DNA from: Paragonimus westermani
Lineage: Eukaryota; Platyhelminthes; Trematoda; Plagiorchiida; Troglotrematidae
Reading direction: 5' to 3'
Length of the DNA: 64,000 bases
Assembly (NCBI GenBank): GCA_008508345.1
Contig: QNGE01001326.1
Location: 6,110-70,109 of the forward strand
The notes below the pieces were generated by a model, which saw nothing but the letters and a program-made list of their open reading frames with translations, made no database searches and was not told where the DNA came from. The translations under genes and the position numbers were made by a program. Of the stretch, positions 1 through 13,979 are shown in pieces (within the stretch, counting starts at the first letter, position 1; the number at the start of each line of letters is the position of its first letter).

Positions 1-115
1 CTAATGAGAGCGAAACTCGAGTCTAGTGCTTCTTTTCGAAAGAGGCTGGCTGCAAAGTCTATCTGAATGCGAACGCTGCGATCAAATGTGAGTGATGGTC
101 AACTTGAAAATAAAC
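1..115 (+). repeat. Fold-back family, distal segment (edge copy)
   Basis: The first bases contain GAGCGAAACTCGAGTCTA. Nearly the same string occurs at 18980-18996, just outside a large inverted repeat, and a decayed version at 63420-63510 ends with a similar TGTGAGT and CAACTTGAAAA-like stretch. The segment therefore belongs to the dispersed fold-back repeat described at 18.6 kb. The window edge cuts it, so its left part cannot be judged. Confidence 0.5.
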
Positions 116-3100
116 CAAATCCCCGACTACTCATCGGTTATCTTATTTTAGTTAGTCTCCGTTTCCTGTTTGAATCTGGTCATTTTTACGATGAACTTCA
201 GCTTGTATCACATCACCACATGGTTTAGCTCACGGCCATTTTTTCGTTTGTATGCAAATTTGGTTCACGCTCTCCCATTATGCAAATAGATGTAGGTCAG
301 CGGACTGATTGTCTCATAACCTACTCCACTCTTGTTCCTATAGCTTCACGGTTACTCCAGGTACACCCTGGAACCAAAACTGGTGCAATGCAAACGAATT
401 GTGACGACACGCTTGTGTCACACTCTTTTGATTTTGCTCATTGTTACGTGCTGACCCAGAAGCGGATACCGTCAACGTTATTAATTTCCATTCCCATAAG
501 AGCGTACAATAGACAGGAAATGAGAGTTCAAATGATCTTACTGCTATGTCCTAGCCGGACTGCAGGTATATTGCTATTGCAGCCAAAGTGAGGCGAACGT
601 GACACAACGCTTTTATCACATTGTTGTGCCCGCAGAAGACGCTTGGCCAACAAGTCGGTTTATTGCGCAAACTTCCGTATAGGTCACGTCAAAAACAAAA
701 CCACAAACGCGTACACTCATTTGCACGACCGACATGCACTCACATACATTGGGTGACAGTACGTGATCATTCGCCTTGGTGAAAGTTCTCACACAGCATG
801 TACACACTGTTGTGATGGTCTCTTCTTGTCCGTCGTGTTCGGGGCTTGTCCTTTTGTTCCTGTATGTCGTCTGTGGGTAATACACTATTTGTGAGTAGTA
901 TACTACTCAACGAAACTGCCTGTTACACAACAACGACAATGTGGTACTCGGGTGCAAACGGGCATAGTTGGCTGTTGGCAACAGCCATCCAGAAGACAAC
1001 CACTTAGTGACTAGCGCGGTCGGAATAGTTCGTTTGACACTGGCTAATGTGGGGTCTCGGAAGAAGATGCCTGTCCTTAACACTGACTCAAAGTCCGTCG
1101 CAAATCATGAGGAAGGCGCATTATATCGGAGATCATTATGATCTTCAGGGTATTTGTTTTGTTGTGACTGGTGCTGTAGTGACGTTTTATTTGAAACCGG
1201 CTGTACCAGTTTACGATGTTATTTAGGACGGAATCGGTCGGAATTTTTTTCAGTGGTGTTCATCCAGAATTATCATTCGGGTGCGTTGGTCTGGAGGTTG
1301 TTTTTGCCAGTGCAAATTGACGCCAAACAGCATAAGTAAAATCGCAGTCAAGATGATAATCCTGGAAAGCATGTGAAGGTGTAGTGACGCCAAGTCTGAA
1401 AGTACTTTATAAAGAGTGATGACGGAGTGAAGAGAAAGCATAGGTAATTAAGTATGTCCAAAATCCTGCCCCTGATACCTTGCGACAGAAAGAGGGAACG
1501 GCATAAAGGTTATTTTGTCACATTAACGCAGTCTGTCGTTACACATGACGTTATTGTTCTAATTGACAAGGCAGTGCTCACCGTAGCATTTTTGATAGCC
1601 TTTCAGAGAGAAAGCTACTGTACTTACTTATCTTAAGCTGCTGATATTCATTACATGCATATCATTTCATATTACCCCATAATCCTTTCACTTAATGCCC
1701 ATCTGCCATCAGAAGCATGAGTTAAGTGTTCCTTCTCTGCACGGGCCGACAATGTATGTCATGAACTTGTCCGATAAACCGTTCGAGCCCGACAACACGG
1801 AAAGTAATATGCAATAGGTAGAACTTAACGAAGTCTGCCTGCCGGTTCCGTTGGATGACTGACCAAAAGAGAGAAGATTACCAGCGGTACTTAAGCTTTT
1901 GATTTTGATGGGCGAACTCGCACTTAGGCTTTTTCTGACTCTTACTGGAAATGGAGCACTGATGTTAAGTGCACTTTAGAGATGTGTATTTACTGCGGAA
2001 CATGAACGTAAGTTCTTTCTTGGTTGGACAAAGCAAATCTAGAAGTATGGATTCACCGATGTCCAGTATGTTTACGTCTGATGTCTGTCGTGAAAAAATC
2101 CATTGATAGTAACTACTACAAATCCGGTCGTTGTCTGTTGATCCGGAAACACTGCAGTATCGAAGTGCGTGCGCCGTATTGCATAGACTTCTGGGTAAAC
2201 AGGTGGACAATGGCAATTAACGTTGAAGAGGATCCAGTGTTTCAAACGCCACTTAGTCGACGCTGCCTAAACATGAAGGTGTGTTGGTTTTGACCCATTA
2301 CATTTGTGCGCACGGACACTCATTCCTCGGTTCAGATCATGTAGAGAACTACTGACGGATACTTGTTATTTTTCATTTTTATGATATACACATGAGTCTA
2401 CGTGTCCGTTGACCTGAGTAGTCATCATGTTGCTGGCAAAACGGCCGCACTGTACGCACACATCGCTTAGTCAGGTTGGCTTTATTTCGAAGGCATTGTG
2501 CCAACTAATTTGGGCTGTTCTGCCCATCAGACAAAGGTTGCGGATTATTGCGGTCTACAACGGAACGAATCGGCATAGTGTGCAGCTGTATGATAGGAAT
2601 CCGAAAAGTGCAGATTCCAACTGCAGTAGAACTTTCCCAGATTTTCAATGAAAACGAATAATTCAGCGCCGGGAGACTGAAACCAACCCACAACAGAGGT
2701 CAGTAGGAAATGGTACCTGTATGCATGTATGGCTAACTCTCGAATCCAAAACAAATCGTTTTATTTTTGCAGGCACTTTTGTCAGTGTTTTACAAACAGC
2801 AACGATGGGTTGTTTTTAAGTTCCACCAGACGATATGCCACCACCTCAGGCGTACTAGCTGTCAGATTTGAGTTCGGCTGTCAACCTCTCTTACAAGACC
2901 CACTTGGTGCCTTCCAAAAGGACATCCCTTGTTTGTTCAGTTGCCATGGCTTAAAAGTTTTCTCTTGGGGTTGTCAGTAGTAGTTCACTCGCTTACTTGA
3001 CAAGACAATAACTGTACGGTTTGATGAATTTCTATGCTATCGGTTTGATGTCCAGAGAGCGAACTCACTAACGACGAACACCGGCTTTTGTATTCTCAGC

Positions 3101-6100
3101 CCATAGCGTAAGTGATCTTTCCATATTCGATGATAGTCAAGTTCTTGACTTGTATTTTCAGACGGGGTAACTCGTTTTCTTGCCAGTCGTTTCTCCAGTT
3201 GGAAAAGAGAATGTGCTTTTCAGCACGACTACACTCCAGAGTTATGTGCTGTATACCGCAAAAGTGACTGAAGTATTGCAGTTTTAGACTATCCTGATGT
3301 TCACCCTGTGGACAAGCTGTACTATCATCTAATCCCCCAATTATGTAAAGATGTAGAGCGTTACAGCCCGACGGCCAAATTGACCGTTGCAATGGCACGA
3401 AAGTAGAGACTTGAAAGATATTGTAAAGTGACAAGAAGGTAAGCTGAACCGCATTCTCTATTACTCGGTTATTAAGTCCATCGAAACGCCGTGTTGAGAT
3501 TTTGGAACGGAATTTTATCATATCCTTCTGGCTTCCTCCGGAGGAATACGGCCTGTATTTGACCTATGGTATTGTTGCGGACGTTTTCTGTGGTCAAGCC
3601 GCAGCCGTTAACCAACGGAGACCTTCGAACGTTGTTTGCTTTTAAATGCTCACTTGCTCTTTATCTTGCAACACTCGCATTGGTCCTTTTTGCGTACAGA
3701 AAATCCGGCTCAGTGACCCTGTTGTGAAATATGTGCTTTTTATAGCGTCATATCGTGTGATTTTAGCACCATGTATACATAGATTTTTGTCTGTTTACTG
3801 CCGCAATAGATTAGATGCGACGCATTTGAAGAGTGGCTACTATTTTAGCGTTCACACGAAGCCCCAACGGCTTCTCCAAGACTCAGCAAATGTATTAACG
3901 ACAAGCTGGTTTCCAATAACTTTTCCGAGTTATGACTTCACTAGGTTATACACAGATGACACACATACTACGTGGCGTAATGTTGAGAACATATTCCCGA
4001 ATTGTCGGGTGGTTTTATAGTTCTTCACAGGTTGCATACTAAGGTTTATTTTGCCCGTTTTTTGCATCCTTTACTTGTCCCCTTTTCAACTTCGTTCCCA
4101 GACGATGCAGCTTCACCATCCGAATCGCGCTCGTTTGTTATCAGGTTGCGCACTTAGTTGTTTGTGGAATGGAAACTGTTTTGCTGTCTCATCCTTGACG
4201 ATTGACATTATCCGTAACCCAGTGTAATATTTTCGCGCTGTCTTTGGAATTGACATCCGCGTGTATTGGTTTAATCTCTGTATAGCTGCATCACCGGCTT
4301 TCTTAAGATTGATGGTTGTTTTGGTCGATGCATATTGAAGCATTTTTGTAATGCGTTGAATATACTTGAAAGTTTACAATTTGGCTACTTAACAAGCAAC
4401 GCACGTTTCTCAGCAGAATCGGTGGTGCCGAATTAATAGATACCGTATAGTTCCCGTAAATACTAGCGAGGGCTAGCGGTCTAAAAGGAAATTACGTTAC
4501 AGAGCTAGCTGATTGGGCACCCCACAGCAAACCAACTCATTCTTCCTGAGTTGAATGATCTGTTGACATCCTCTATGATGTATACCTAACAGCTTCCTCC
4601 CAGCTCCAATAACAGTCGTGGATCACTGGTCTTCGCCCGTAAAACGAACACAAAACAGCATATATTTACTGTCTGCCTATAATGCGAGTTTACCTTTACG
4701 CTGATTTAAATCATTGTATTAAAGCATCTGGCAATTAAAAGAGGTTTTGGAACGTTTTTGCACCATCAATGAACTCGTTAGCCTCTTCTGAGTCCCCAGG
4801 ATCGACCGGCAAATAATGGGATGAGTACCGTCGTGATCTATCATCCTTTGCGTAACAATTTGGCATAAACCTCAACTACATATTGAATATTGACGATATA
4901 AATTACATACCACACAACTAACCGCAGTGTTCGCATTCACTCTCGGAGTTCCCAACATACCTTTTTCGCTCAGTAATGTATACACATGTCATAACGTGAA
5001 GCTGAACTTTGGACGACTTTCTCGTGGGGTAAATGCATTTTCTACTGTTCCACTGACCTTACAATTATCAGTGACACCTTTAAATAAAACAATTGTCACA
5101 ATCCGATTCATTTTTTCGCTTCGGGCGTGGTACATCATTTCTGAATATTCTATATTTGACATCTTGTAAGATTGGTTACTCTAGAGCATTGCCACATGAA
5201 AATGCCAGCCAACCTATGTTTCCCAGATTGGTGTTTTTTATGACGCTTTTGCGTTTGTATTATGCTTTACAATTTTTTTTAATTAGATTGTTATTCGTAT
5301 TTACAATCCGTTTCATTGTTGGTGGATTGGAGTCAACCTTATGTTCATGTTTGCAACCTGCTTGGATCCACTACAGTCCACATATTTTTCTGTTTCCATC
5401 AGAAGATTATCTGCTTCCTGTTCTCTCAGGTCGATCTACACTTGAGCTCGAATCCTTCACGACTTTTCATGTGTGTATAGTGTTTTGCTACAATCACCAA
5501 TTGATTCTTCACTGATGTTCTTAGCTATGCTGTTTTACAGGCAACGTACTGACCCCGGTAAATTTTTTCTGAGTCGATCTAATTGCGATACAATGTTGTG
5601 GGATTTGTTCAACACCACAATCTGCGCTTACATTCGTTTTGCTTACATTTCATTTCTTACAGTCTCCGAGGTTTCGAATGGCAACTATGTTCATATGGTT
5701 CTCAAGTTGCCAATTCCCTCAAGGCTTAGGGACTATTTACTTTTCACCGAACTCTGGCCGTCGTCTGTGAATTTCAATTATGACTACAATGTTATGCATT
5801 GGCTACTACCACTCGAACGATTCCGATAACCACACGTGACTGTCATCATTATGTACGGTACTTTAAATTTTTTGTTTCATCCGTTCTACTTTACTGCCAC
5901 TAATTTATCAACCATCATTACATATCTCTGTACAACTGGGCCTATGGAATTCACTATTTTTCTGTTAATTTAAGTTTTTTTTACTTATATCGTTTTCCAT
6001 AAACGTTTATCAATAACAGGTTGAGTTTTTCGATCACATTCCAATCGGAGTTTGTCATGTATCCAAATCACTGAGTTGAATGGATTGACTAAACGGATTG

Positions 6101-8059
6101 TCTACTACTCACCAAAAAACTGACTTTACATTCATTGGAGCAGAAGCAGTTCGTGCTGGTCATTCAGCTCCTCGTAGTGAGCTAATCGTGTCATTAGGTT
6201 TTGTTTACAATAGTATGCTTATTTATTCTGGAATCGGGCTTTAATGTAGAATTGGAAGGCAACTTGTCAGGTAGAACACGTGTGACGTCAGTCGCACGCC
6301 ATCGTGCTTACTGCCAGCCGAGGACAAGAGAGCTCTTCATTGGTCATTAGCAACAGCCGCATATTTCAAGCGGCAAACCGTTGGAAAGCCAGACAAATGT
6401 GACACTTGGTTGCTGATGATTTGAGACATTTACAATTTACTATTATTCTGTCTGCTGTTTTGACCTGAAAAGAAGAGGCTGATTTATTTGGTTGGACAAT
6501 GAACTGTTGTCCGCCTCATTCTTTTGTGCATCATAAAATAGATTACACTAACATCATTCAGAGGAAACGGAATTGTGAACGACAGAATTAACAGGGAATT
6601 TCAGACGTACTGATTATAAAAGTCATTTCAAACAATTGTCCATCACGATTAACCCCCAGTTCTCGATCAAAACGTTGTCACTGGGATATCAGAAAATTTC
6701 CACAATACTCCCAAAAAAGTCAAACCGTATCTGGACAGAATACACCTTTTAAATGTGGGGACGTAATCGGGATAAAGCTGTCAAAGTCATTTTCCTTATA
6801 CGGAAATGTTAGGTCTTCAGTGAACTTAGGGTACTACGTGGACAGAACTCAGTATCCCGTTGAAGTGAACAGTTCCCATTAAAAGTTTGCTGGGCGATCC
6901 AGACAAGTTTCCCTGTTATGACTTGCTAACCATTTTTCAGTCCACTGTGATTTTCTCGCCATTTTCAGCAGTTCTCAACGTCCTTGGTTATCGATGAGCT
7001 CATCTGAAGCCAGAAGACATACTACGTTTGTTTTGTATACCAGGTTGATTTACCGAAGCGCATCGGTCGAGATGTGGACGTGTATCAGCATGCTTACGTA
7101 CATCTTAAGTCCATCTGATAGGTGTTGACTGTATGCCAGAGTGGAGGCCAAACGTAAGGCCGATTTCGGAACCTTCGGCTATTTGATATTCACTGTATAA
7201 AAGCAACGGTTACAAGCTAGAGGAACGAAAGTGGCCAGCCTACGACGGAAAAATTTCTACATGTACCATACACTGATAGATGGAGGTGTGAGGTGCTATA
7301 CCACGCTTCTTCCTCTTATGGTCAGAGGTGTTCTTTTTGTCAGTCTGCTAATTTTGCAGAGTTCACTCGTCACATATTGATGAAAATGTTTTGTGCTTCT
7401 GTTTTTTGGTTCCAAAAACAAGGATGTACTGTTTCCGTTAGGCCCTTGATAAAGCGGTTGGACAAAACAAAACGCACATTATATGTGATTCATTTATGTG
7501 CATAACCTATCCGTTGACCTCAATTGTCACGATGACACGGTCATTTTACTTAGTGTGCTGCGCATTATCACATTTGTTTTTGATAATATGACGGTGGCAC
7601 GCTTCGTTGCACTCTACCAAGCGGACAACTAATGGGCGGGAAATGATCCAGCATCTAAGAGATTGTGTTCACTGAATAGTCATACGTGTCATATTTTACC
7701 CGCCCATCAAGTGGATTTCTTACTCCACTTCTAAGCCAAGAACTCTCCAAACTACTTCCTCGTGTTCCAGTTTATTCATCCTATATTTTGTTGTCATGAT
7801 TCACATGAAAACACTTAGCTACTTAGACGGTGGACATTCACGATTGATTTCAGTGTGGCTGTGACGTCCGTCTATCGTAATCAGACCGGTGGCAGTGTTG
7901 TAAAAACCGTTTGTAAACGTACTACTTTCGCGTTGCTAGTACTATCCTTCCAACTACGAGCTTAGGGGACAATACGCCCAAATGCGGCAAACGTTTTGCC
8001 ATCTGAGTTACAAAACCATGTTAGGGACTCAGAAATTTCACATTTTGAGTCAGTTACCT
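116..8059. other. No gene supported
   Basis: Open frames here are short (at most 141 codons) and none shows a family motif. The longest, at 3096-3521 (-), 5093-5515 (+) and 5473-5829 (+), have the amino-acid make-up expected of AT-rich noncoding DNA. A lysine-rich minus frame at 4113-4343 is slightly more protein-like but unrecognised. I see no tandem repeat or transposon motif. This is probably intergenic or intronic DNA with decayed repeats. Confidence 0.5.
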
Positions 8060-8225
8060 GTCCATTCCCTCGTGTTATATGAAGCCCACCAAATGATCAT
8101 GGTGATTGATTTCGCAGACAATTTCGAATCCAACCGAAGCCCAGATGTTTATCAATCGAGTTTCTCTTAAATTATCAAATCTACCACACTACATACTAGT
8201 AACACAGCTTCCGTGCTTATTACTA
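8060..8225 (+). repeat. SINE-like repeat, decayed tRNA-derived copy
   Basis: The stretch TTTCGAATCCAACCGAAGCC near 8124 matches the B-box region of the better preserved SINE at 47.7 kb. The similarity continues into the tail, with AAATCTACCACACT followed by a TAGTAACACA-like string in both copies. The A-box half is too degraded to read. The shared tail beyond the tRNA-like part is what marks this as a SINE and not a tRNA gene. Confidence 0.6.
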
Positions 8226-8344
8226 TCGTTAATGGATTCCTGTGTGAACCGTTTAGGTCGTCTTGCCTGGACAGTCAATTCCTTGGGTCATTTGGTGGAT
8301 TCTATATAATATGGAGGGTTGGGTAGCTAACTAAGTCCAAATAT

Positions 8345-8460
8345 GGCCTGGCTTTGTAGCTCAGCTAGCGAGTCACCTACCGCGCGTTTGGGCATGCCGT
8401 TTCTGACTATGATTGGAATCTAGCCGAAGCTCATACCAAACATCTTCATCGCGTGAATTC
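8345..8460 (+). repeat. SINE-like repeat, tRNA-like head
   Basis: GTAGCTCAGCTAGCGAG near 8356 fits a Pol III A box, and GGAATCTAGCCGAAGC about 60 bases later resembles a mutated B box followed by the CCGAAGC shared with the other SINE copies here. The arrangement is that of a tRNA-derived SINE head. The remaining sequence to about 8460 shows no clear tail match. It lies about 120 bp after the copy at 8.1 kb in the same orientation. Confidence 0.5.
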
Positions 8461-9409
8461 GTCTTTACAAATGTAAAGTGCAAAACAAATTCCACAACAA
8501 ACCTACCAATACAGTAATCCCCTTCAACAGTGATCATCTATGAAGAATAGGAAAGTTGGTTGCTGCAGAGAGCTGGATGGTATGATGCAATGGTGTGCCT
8601 GTATTCCCGTAGCATGTGACTAGTTTGGTGTATATCAAGAAGGGTGGCTTTTGTGACGTTAAGTATTTTTTGTGTCTGATGCGCCGAATGACTTTCGTAT
8701 AAGCATGTCGCTTAATATTTAAAAACCATTCTGTCGACCACATTGTTTTCGATTATTATTCATAGGATTTTCACTCACTCAAAACACATGAGGAACCTAG
8801 CTGTGTTTTGTGAACCTAACGAGTTTGTTAGGTTTAAAACACAACCGACAGCCCCAGTTTACTTTCGGGGCATCTACGAATGTCCGAGGTATTCTTTTGA
8901 CGATTTTGATACATTCAGTTTGGTACACCTTCACTGCACCGGCACGTGCTTGGTAAACGTGATATTGCTCGAAATTGATTTTAGGATTTGGAAGTGAACT
9001 CAACCACCGTCTGAATCAGGTGATACGCAAAGAATGCGCAAGAAAGAAGTCTCATAAACTGCTTGGTAAACGGAATCGTAAATATATATACAAAGTAGGA
9101 TTTCCTGTGAATTGAGTAAGTTGTGTGGTTGCCTAGCTGTCGTAAAATCTGCTCTTGCGATTATTTTATTCAAAACATCGAGCTCCGTATTACACTAACC
9201 TCGTCAAAATCGAAAGAGGCTGCATGTTGCGGTGTGGTGACAAACTTCTAACATGTGAGTTACCTACACTAGACAACCAGCGACAGACAGAAAGTGGGCG
9301 TAGTCACATTTACGCCAAACGCTGTGCAATCAGCACCACGGCAATCGGAGAGATTGTCTCAACTACTTTTACACATACAGCGCTGGCTGGTGGTTTTGGA
9401 ACAATGTAG
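8461..9409. other. No gene supported
   Basis: Only short frames overlapping on both strands (8534-9003) are present, with no recognisable motif. Nothing repetitive was noticed. Confidence 0.4.
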
Positions 9410-9760
9410 CTTTTCAAAAAACGGTTGTGATCACACAACGATATTTTCAATGAAATAAATGGCTCAACATGATGACCTCTTGTCACGTGGCGTTTCGCAG
9501 TCAATTGTGTGGACTCCGAGCAACAAGTTCAGTAGTTTGAGACTGTTGCATCTTCACCTGCTATAGCCATTTCGACATGTGTTCTGTTATTCGTTGGGTT
9601 AGTCGTCCATCTGTTCTGTTTACGTGAGCTGAAACTCCAGTGTAATGGGACGAGATATGGGAGACAGAATAGTCGGACAAACTTCGTCCGTGATCTAAAT
9701 TAGGTGCAATTTGACGGCCACATATAATCGAGCTGGGGCAAACGAGTTTGTGCATGAGGT
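9410..9760 (-). mobile_element. Penelope-like element fragment (GIY-YIG end), inactive
   Basis: Two minus frames (9755-9561 and 9504-9310) together match the C-terminal part of the intact PLE protein at 43.6-45.2 kb. The first ends in a stretch with NRTDGRLTQRITEHMSKWL, equivalent to the YIG-R-E-H part of the GIY-YIG endonuclease. The second has RHVTRGHHVEPF followed by RFLK, equivalent to RHVLTTGHVIDP and RFLR of the intact copy. A stop codon and frame change separate them, and the match ends near 9410, so the C-terminus and any hammerhead are lost. The RT part was not found upstream. It is an old copy, more diverged than the PLEs at 43-55 kb. Confidence 0.7.
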
Positions 9761-10744
9761 CATTTCCAGTTACTCCCCTATGATCTGCAAAATGAGCAGA
9801 AAGATGACTCTTAAAACCATTGGGTCGGTTTATTGCTCTTGCTCATGTTACTGTGAACCCGAAATATTTTCTCCGAGTAATCATTTCTTTTCACACTCTC
9901 CGCTGTGCGGATCGTAGTTGAACGCAATCGGACAAAAACTGGAGAACCGAAAGTATCGATCACCCCATGCTGTTCCGCGATCGACCGAGCACTGTGACCT
10001 GTGGTTCACACTTCTGGTAATGAGTACGTCGATGAAAAACCATACTGTTGTCCAGTTCCCCGTGAGGGATAAGTTCGGGTAAATAGTGTTACTATAAAGA
10101 AGTGCGTCTCCTTAAGAGGCAAATAGAAACGAGTTGTGCCACACCGCTCGATCCGGGGTCGAAAATGTCATCATCTTCATGGTTGTGCAAACCTGCGGTT
10201 AGAATCGAATGACAGCTGCTTGAAGCGAAGTTGGCGTTTTTCGGTTCACACCTGTCGAAGTAAATTTACTGTCGAGTGAATGGTCCGGCATTGTTTCAGT
10301 TAGACAATCCAATAGCAGCTACGGGATCGGACACCTGCAATTTCCTACTCTGTGAAATGTATTTACTGGTTTCCTTGTTGACCCTCCATAACCTGATTCA
10401 TCTTCACTCCACGACTGCCATGTATGGTCGCTGAATCTGATTCACACTCTATCCTGACTACCTCTCATAGTAAACGCCTATTCTAAATATTCGGGGCTTC
10501 TGTATTCTAGTTTTTTGTTTCGTTCCTGATAAAAACGTTTTGTTACTGACATCTCTGGTTGAGAATCAAACAGTTCGATCAAGTAAGTAAATGCAGCAAG
10601 GATGATCCAATGATTAGACTGATCAGGAGACAAACCAAAATGATCCACGTCACTGAACTGAACTTCGCCCACAATTGCTAACAGGCCGGAGTTTGAAGTG
10701 TTGCAACGTTTTCGTGAAGCAACCGTGCTGATCATTGTGTTATT
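9761..10744. other. No gene supported
   Basis: A minus frame at 10478-10735 (85 codons) has a fairly balanced composition but no family I recognise and no convincing splice sites. Traces of the PLE fragment may extend a little into the left end. Nothing else was seen. Confidence 0.4.
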
Positions 10745-10930
10745 GACCTCGCGTCAAACATGGTCAAATCATATTTGTACATGCAACCACTTTCACCTAA
10801 GTGATGTTCAGTTTGCCCAATCGCTTCGAGAGGAGGCATAATAGCTGTCCTGTTAACACCACGACTTGGAGTTCTCTTCCAATTGAAATTTCAGCGGTCG
10901 TTGAACTTGTTGAGCGAATTGTGGATTTCA
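10745..10930 (+). repeat. Fold-back family copy (left arm plus centre)
   Basis: This stretch aligns by eye with the left arm and centre of the inverted repeat at 18569-18780. Shared blocks include CAACCACTTTC, then TCGAGAGGAG, then CTGTCCTGTTAAC, then AACTTGTT and GCGA in the centre. The right arm is missing or unreadable, so this copy no longer folds on itself. Confidence 0.65.
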
Positions 10931-13900
10931 CTAGCATGGGATTTTTACCTAACATGAACTGAATTTCATGGCCATGACAAGGATATACACTATTGACGAG
11001 CTCTGACAAGAGAACAACTCGGGCGTATTGCTTCTCGAAGACTACCACCACTGCGATTAATTGTGAGCGTTCTTCGGTTCATATTAACTAAAAACTCTCT
11101 TCTATTTTCCGGTGATAAAAATCATAATATACAGGCGCGCCGTTTGCACAGAAAATCATTGACACGGCGATCTGCCGCTCGATTCTGATTAAAGGTGAAT
11201 TTATACCATAATTTAGTTGTCTCATGTAAGGGGATACTTATAAGGGGAGAATCAACACCAATGGGATACATTACTTGGGCACTCGCCGAAACATTTTTTA
11301 AAGTCTGCCAGCTAAACCAAAGAAATATTTATGAGAGTCACACTGAGGATGAGGTGCAATACAAAAACGATTTCTAAGCAAACCATGATAACAGGTCATC
11401 AAGTTGTCTCGGTTGGTTCGCTCCAGATACTGGTGGGAAATGAGAAGTACAAATAGCCATCCCTTAACGAAACAATGCTTATCCAAACGTACCAAGTGGC
11501 TCTGTCTTCACAAAAGTGGCTGAGACAACCTATCGGATTGTCGTGATCCTGATTACGTATCTGGTGTGAGTCTATGCATGCCCTGTTACTTTCTCTTCGT
11601 ATTCGTTATATATACATATGTATATATATAAACCTGCTTACTCAACACTTAAAATTGGTGAGGACAAACGAAATGTTAACCTGTCACGGTATGTAAAGTT
11701 ATTTTGTTCAGGCGTTTTTGTGGATTGTTAAGATTAACGCTGTTCATCCGGTTCTTCCGATAGGACGCATAATCAGCATCAAAAGTGGGGGGACTTCCTT
11801 CCAAAACACCTGGTACCCCAAGTTCTTCAAATAATAAGGATAGACGTTAGGATAGCTGTTAACCTTCCGCACCATTCTTCGCCTACTTGATGTCATCAAA
11901 CAGCTCTCCAATGTCTGAAAGACCGTTTTGAAACGTCGCAGAAAGGTGGACCTGTTTTCATCGCAGTTGAGTGTCTACAGGTGGACGTCACTCTTCATCT
12001 GCCTTGAATATCTGTAAACCGATGTACTAGGTCACGACCTCAATTGCTTTTCCAGTCAGCGAGCTCGTTGTGAAACTGTTAGGTCCAGCTTGCTGAACAT
12101 TCACTTGGGCTTCTCGAAATGTTATGTCAGATTTCGGTATACTTCTGCTACATTCTCTGATAATTTGCTGATGTAATTATGTAAGCCACTCTTACGCATC
12201 GGTATTCACGTAGGGCCTTCCGCTTTTTCAAAGTATCTGAATTTCATTGGCGTTTTATCTGTTCTTTCTACCGTAAGACAGCCAGTGTACGTTCTATGAG
12301 TCTTCAGACAGCTCTACATATCCCGCTGGTTTCGCGTTTCTCCACCCTCACGAATAGCTTTCAGTTTCTCTTGCACTGTCTTCACCTCAAGCTAGTTCGG
12401 CTTGGCGTGGCTCCCTCGTACACATTCTAAGCACATTCGTCAACGAATGGTGTTCGAAAGTTGTGCTCGGAAGATCCATCTTGCTAAAAGACGGAAAGTT
12501 TGTTTGACATTGCAAAACCGTTAGTAATGAGAGCGAATTTTTCCTAACACGTAGGAACCAACACTGGTGTTTGACAATTATCTCAAGTAGACGTCCACTG
12601 TCGGCTTCTGCTTGTAATCTCTAATGGACGCAGATCAAGTTAGTCGCTTTAAACATTTCAGAATGAATAATCCGGATTCAACATTCCAGTTGCTTGTCGC
12701 GCTTCTTCCCTACACCTCGCACCTCATATTGTGTAAAGTGACGGCAACTGTACCTAACCACTGCGTGTGGACGTAATTTCTAGCATGTGGCGTGCGTATT
12801 ACGCATTCTTTTCAAGGTCTTCGTAGCTGATCCCATGCTAGTGTCATCTTGGAAGCGTCGCCACATAACTGGCAGGCGATTTAAACGAATCAAACGGAAA
12901 CATGGAAGGCCGGGAGAAGCGTGCACAGCCCAAAGTCGTACGCTTGTCAACAGAATAACCCATTTCTTTGGTGTGATTTTCATGCGAGCCGAACAATTTC
13001 TCTTGAAGTGTTTTCGATTTGTGGAACATTTATGTCGTAGTTTTCCACCTAATCTCTAAGTTCGCAGCTTGTCGGTCACTGGGATATATCGGTTTATCCG
13101 ATGTTGGGAGTTTTTTTTAGTATTTCGTAAAGTGGATTCCATCTCAGCCAGCGATACTTCAACAGTATTCCCAGACATTGCATTTAATGTTGGGAATACA
13201 GAGGTCTGACCACTTGGGCTTCTACCCCTCCACAGTACAGTTTTGCCTGTAACCAATCGCTTTTATCAAGAGATTTATGACCCCTGAGTTAACAGTTAGA
13301 CCGAAAACCATTTAACGTATGCTTCGAAAACTAAAATTGGCACGTATGGATTGCAAGACGAGACACATGATTCGTGTGAACGTCGGACGCATGGAACAGT
13401 ATTCTACTAATACTACTACTACTTGCATTATTTTGGACCATCGCACGGTAAACCTGTTTTTCATACAAGTAAGGCGGAAACAGTTCTCTTACCTTTCTCT
13501 ACAAGATGTCTACGCGAAACCAGATTGTCGAGACTTTCGACAAACGGGTTTAAACAAGAAACAAACTAAATGTCTAACATAATCTACAGGCCGCAGTTAA
13601 TGTAGAAGCATGACAATCCTACCTAAAAGTGATCTGCAGCAAGATCAGTGTAAATGCTGCTATTATTGTTACTCTGCTCTTCAGTAAACAGTATGTCAAC
13701 ATTGTCAACATATTAATTATATCTGGTCGACGGATGAAATTGGATCCACAGTTTAGGCCGGTAAAGCAACGCGGAACCATTTCTCTATACAGTTGGCATC
13801 AAATGATCGAATGGGCCAAAGTGATATGGCCATTGTTGTGTAATGAGTTGAACGCCCATTCACGTCCACATCACAATCTTGAAATAAGCGGTAATTTTGG

Positions 13901-13979
13901 TTGGACAGTATTAAAATTGATTGTTCCTGCAATTCGAACTAGTGACGGTGTTGTCAAGAAAGGTTAACTTGTCCTAATA
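10931..13979. other. No gene supported; short AT microsatellite at 11608-11630
   Basis: No family motif was recognised on either strand. Around 11608-11630 there is a short palindromic TA-rich run containing ATATACATATGTATAT. The minus strand of 11700-12400 reads with few stops in places but matches nothing I know, and it is not called. Confidence 0.4.

Noticed and set aside
5093..5829. Hydrophobic frames suggesting a membrane protein
   Set aside because: T-rich noncoding DNA yields Phe/Leu-rich translations. No family motif, and the frames overlap without a clear exon structure.
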